64,000 nt of DNA, taken from assembly GCA_023333565.1 (NCBI GenBank), contig JAJKFH010001094.1, forward strand, positions 2,728,001 to 2,792,000, given 5' to 3'. The translations under genes were made by a program, and so were the position numbers. The notes beneath the pieces are model-generated. The model did no database searches, was not told where the DNA came from, and was given only the letters and a program-made list of their open reading frames with translations. This document shows positions 63,115 to 64,000 of this stretch, in pieces. The number at the start of each line of letters is the position of its first letter. The stretch's first letter is position 1. This DNA is from Puffinus mauretanicus. Its lineage: Eukaryota > Chordata > Aves > Procellariiformes > Procellariidae.

Positions 63115-64000
63115 AATCTTAGCTTTTGTGCTTTTGACACAGATGTTCTATTTATAGCAACCTACTTCATTTCATATTATTTTAATGAAACCCATCTTGC
63201 ACAGCTACACAGGAGTATCCAGCATTTACGACATTTTGACTTACTGAGATCATGAACAGTAACAGAGGTAATAGAAGAATCACAGCCCCAATGAAAACAA
63301 CTGGAAATAGGAGCTAAAATGTGCAACAAACTGAACAGCTGACTGTCCCCCCCATCCCCTGCCCCTGACCTGAGCATCAGGAGAGGCAGAGCTAATTTGA
63401 AACTGCAGTTGAACAAATAATCTGCAGAAGATAAAAAGCAACCCTTTGAAGTTATAAAATATAACTTATGTTCTCTTATTTTCCTTTTTTGGCTGTCTTG
63501 GAGGCAGTTCTCCTCTCAGTTCATTGGAAATGGCTAGTCTGCATATTTTGGTTTATGAATTACTTGCAACTATGTCTTGCGTAGTTATTTAACTGGAGAA
63601 GAAGGTTAATTGAGTAATTGAATGTGGAATTCTCCAGTGATAGTAAACACAGTGGCACACAGGCCCAAGCTAAGAGGAAGAATTGATCTTAGAAAGCAGT
63701 TTTACAGTGCTGGCATGAAAGTGTGGTCTAGCAAACACTGACTGGGCTCTGCTTCTCATGTTCAGAGGAAGAGAAACAATGAAGCATCATGTTATCTGGT
63801 GTGAAAATATTATAATCCAATTTAACTTTGAATAGTATGATCCTAGTGAACAGAAGTCAGGTCAGATCAATTTGAGACCAAAAATTGTTTCACAAGCCCA
63901 CCTCAAAATGTTAAAGATGCCTTTGCCCTCACAAGGGTATTTTGAGGATTAATGTCCTGTCAGCACTTTGAAAATGTAAAGTGCTAAGTATATATTATTA

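Larger units (their letters stand above)
59949..64000. other. Gene-free AT-rich sequence
   Basis: I see no gene. No frame exceeds about 81 codons. Structural features are a perfect 11-bp hairpin at 60550-60580, a G-quadruplex motif at 62706-62729 and a pyrimidine tract at 63084-63114. Confidence 0.6.

Overview
The window looks like non-coding nuclear DNA from a bird. The diagnostic sign is CR1 LINE sequence: three clear copies, two of them ending in the short ATTCTATG-type terminal repeat typical of avian CR1, plus two older and more decayed CR1 pieces. The DNA is AT-rich with few CpGs, has many homopolymer runs, and has no dense coding. No open frame exceeds about 163 codons. None of the longer frames has a domain I can recognise, apart from the pieces inside the CR1 copies. 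I found no credible exon, tRNA, rRNA, operon, CRISPR array, phage or bacterial feature. The window is best read as intergenic sequence or the inside of a large intron.

Layout: a minus-strand CR1 3' end lies at 11-459. Unique AT-rich DNA follows to about 24.5 kb, broken by a small CpG-rich patch at 12349-12561, a 33-bp tandem duplication at 12868-12919 and a C20 run at 18805-18824. An old CR1 fragment (24540-24625) and a probable palindromic repeat remnant (24936-25032) sit next to each other. The largest element is a minus-strand CR1 of about 1.55 kb at 27996-29560, which still shows reverse-transcriptase motifs but is full of stops and frameshifts. Unique DNA with another palindromic remnant (30493-30582) and a probable CR1 relic (37370-37520) runs on to 59.4 kb. 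A further palindromic remnant lies at 56670-56750. A plus-strand CR1 3' end is at 59400-59948. The last 4 kb is unique DNA with a G-quadruplex motif and a pure pyrimidine tract.

No genes can be seen working together here. The most interesting structure beyond CR1 is a scatter of degenerate segments. They resemble the ancient sauropsid palindromic repeats whose ends read GGGCC(A/T)(A/G)AT and whose centre reads roughly CCATTGACTTCAATGG. I recognised these by memory of the repeat pattern and they need a repeat-library search. I found no evidence of a new biological system.
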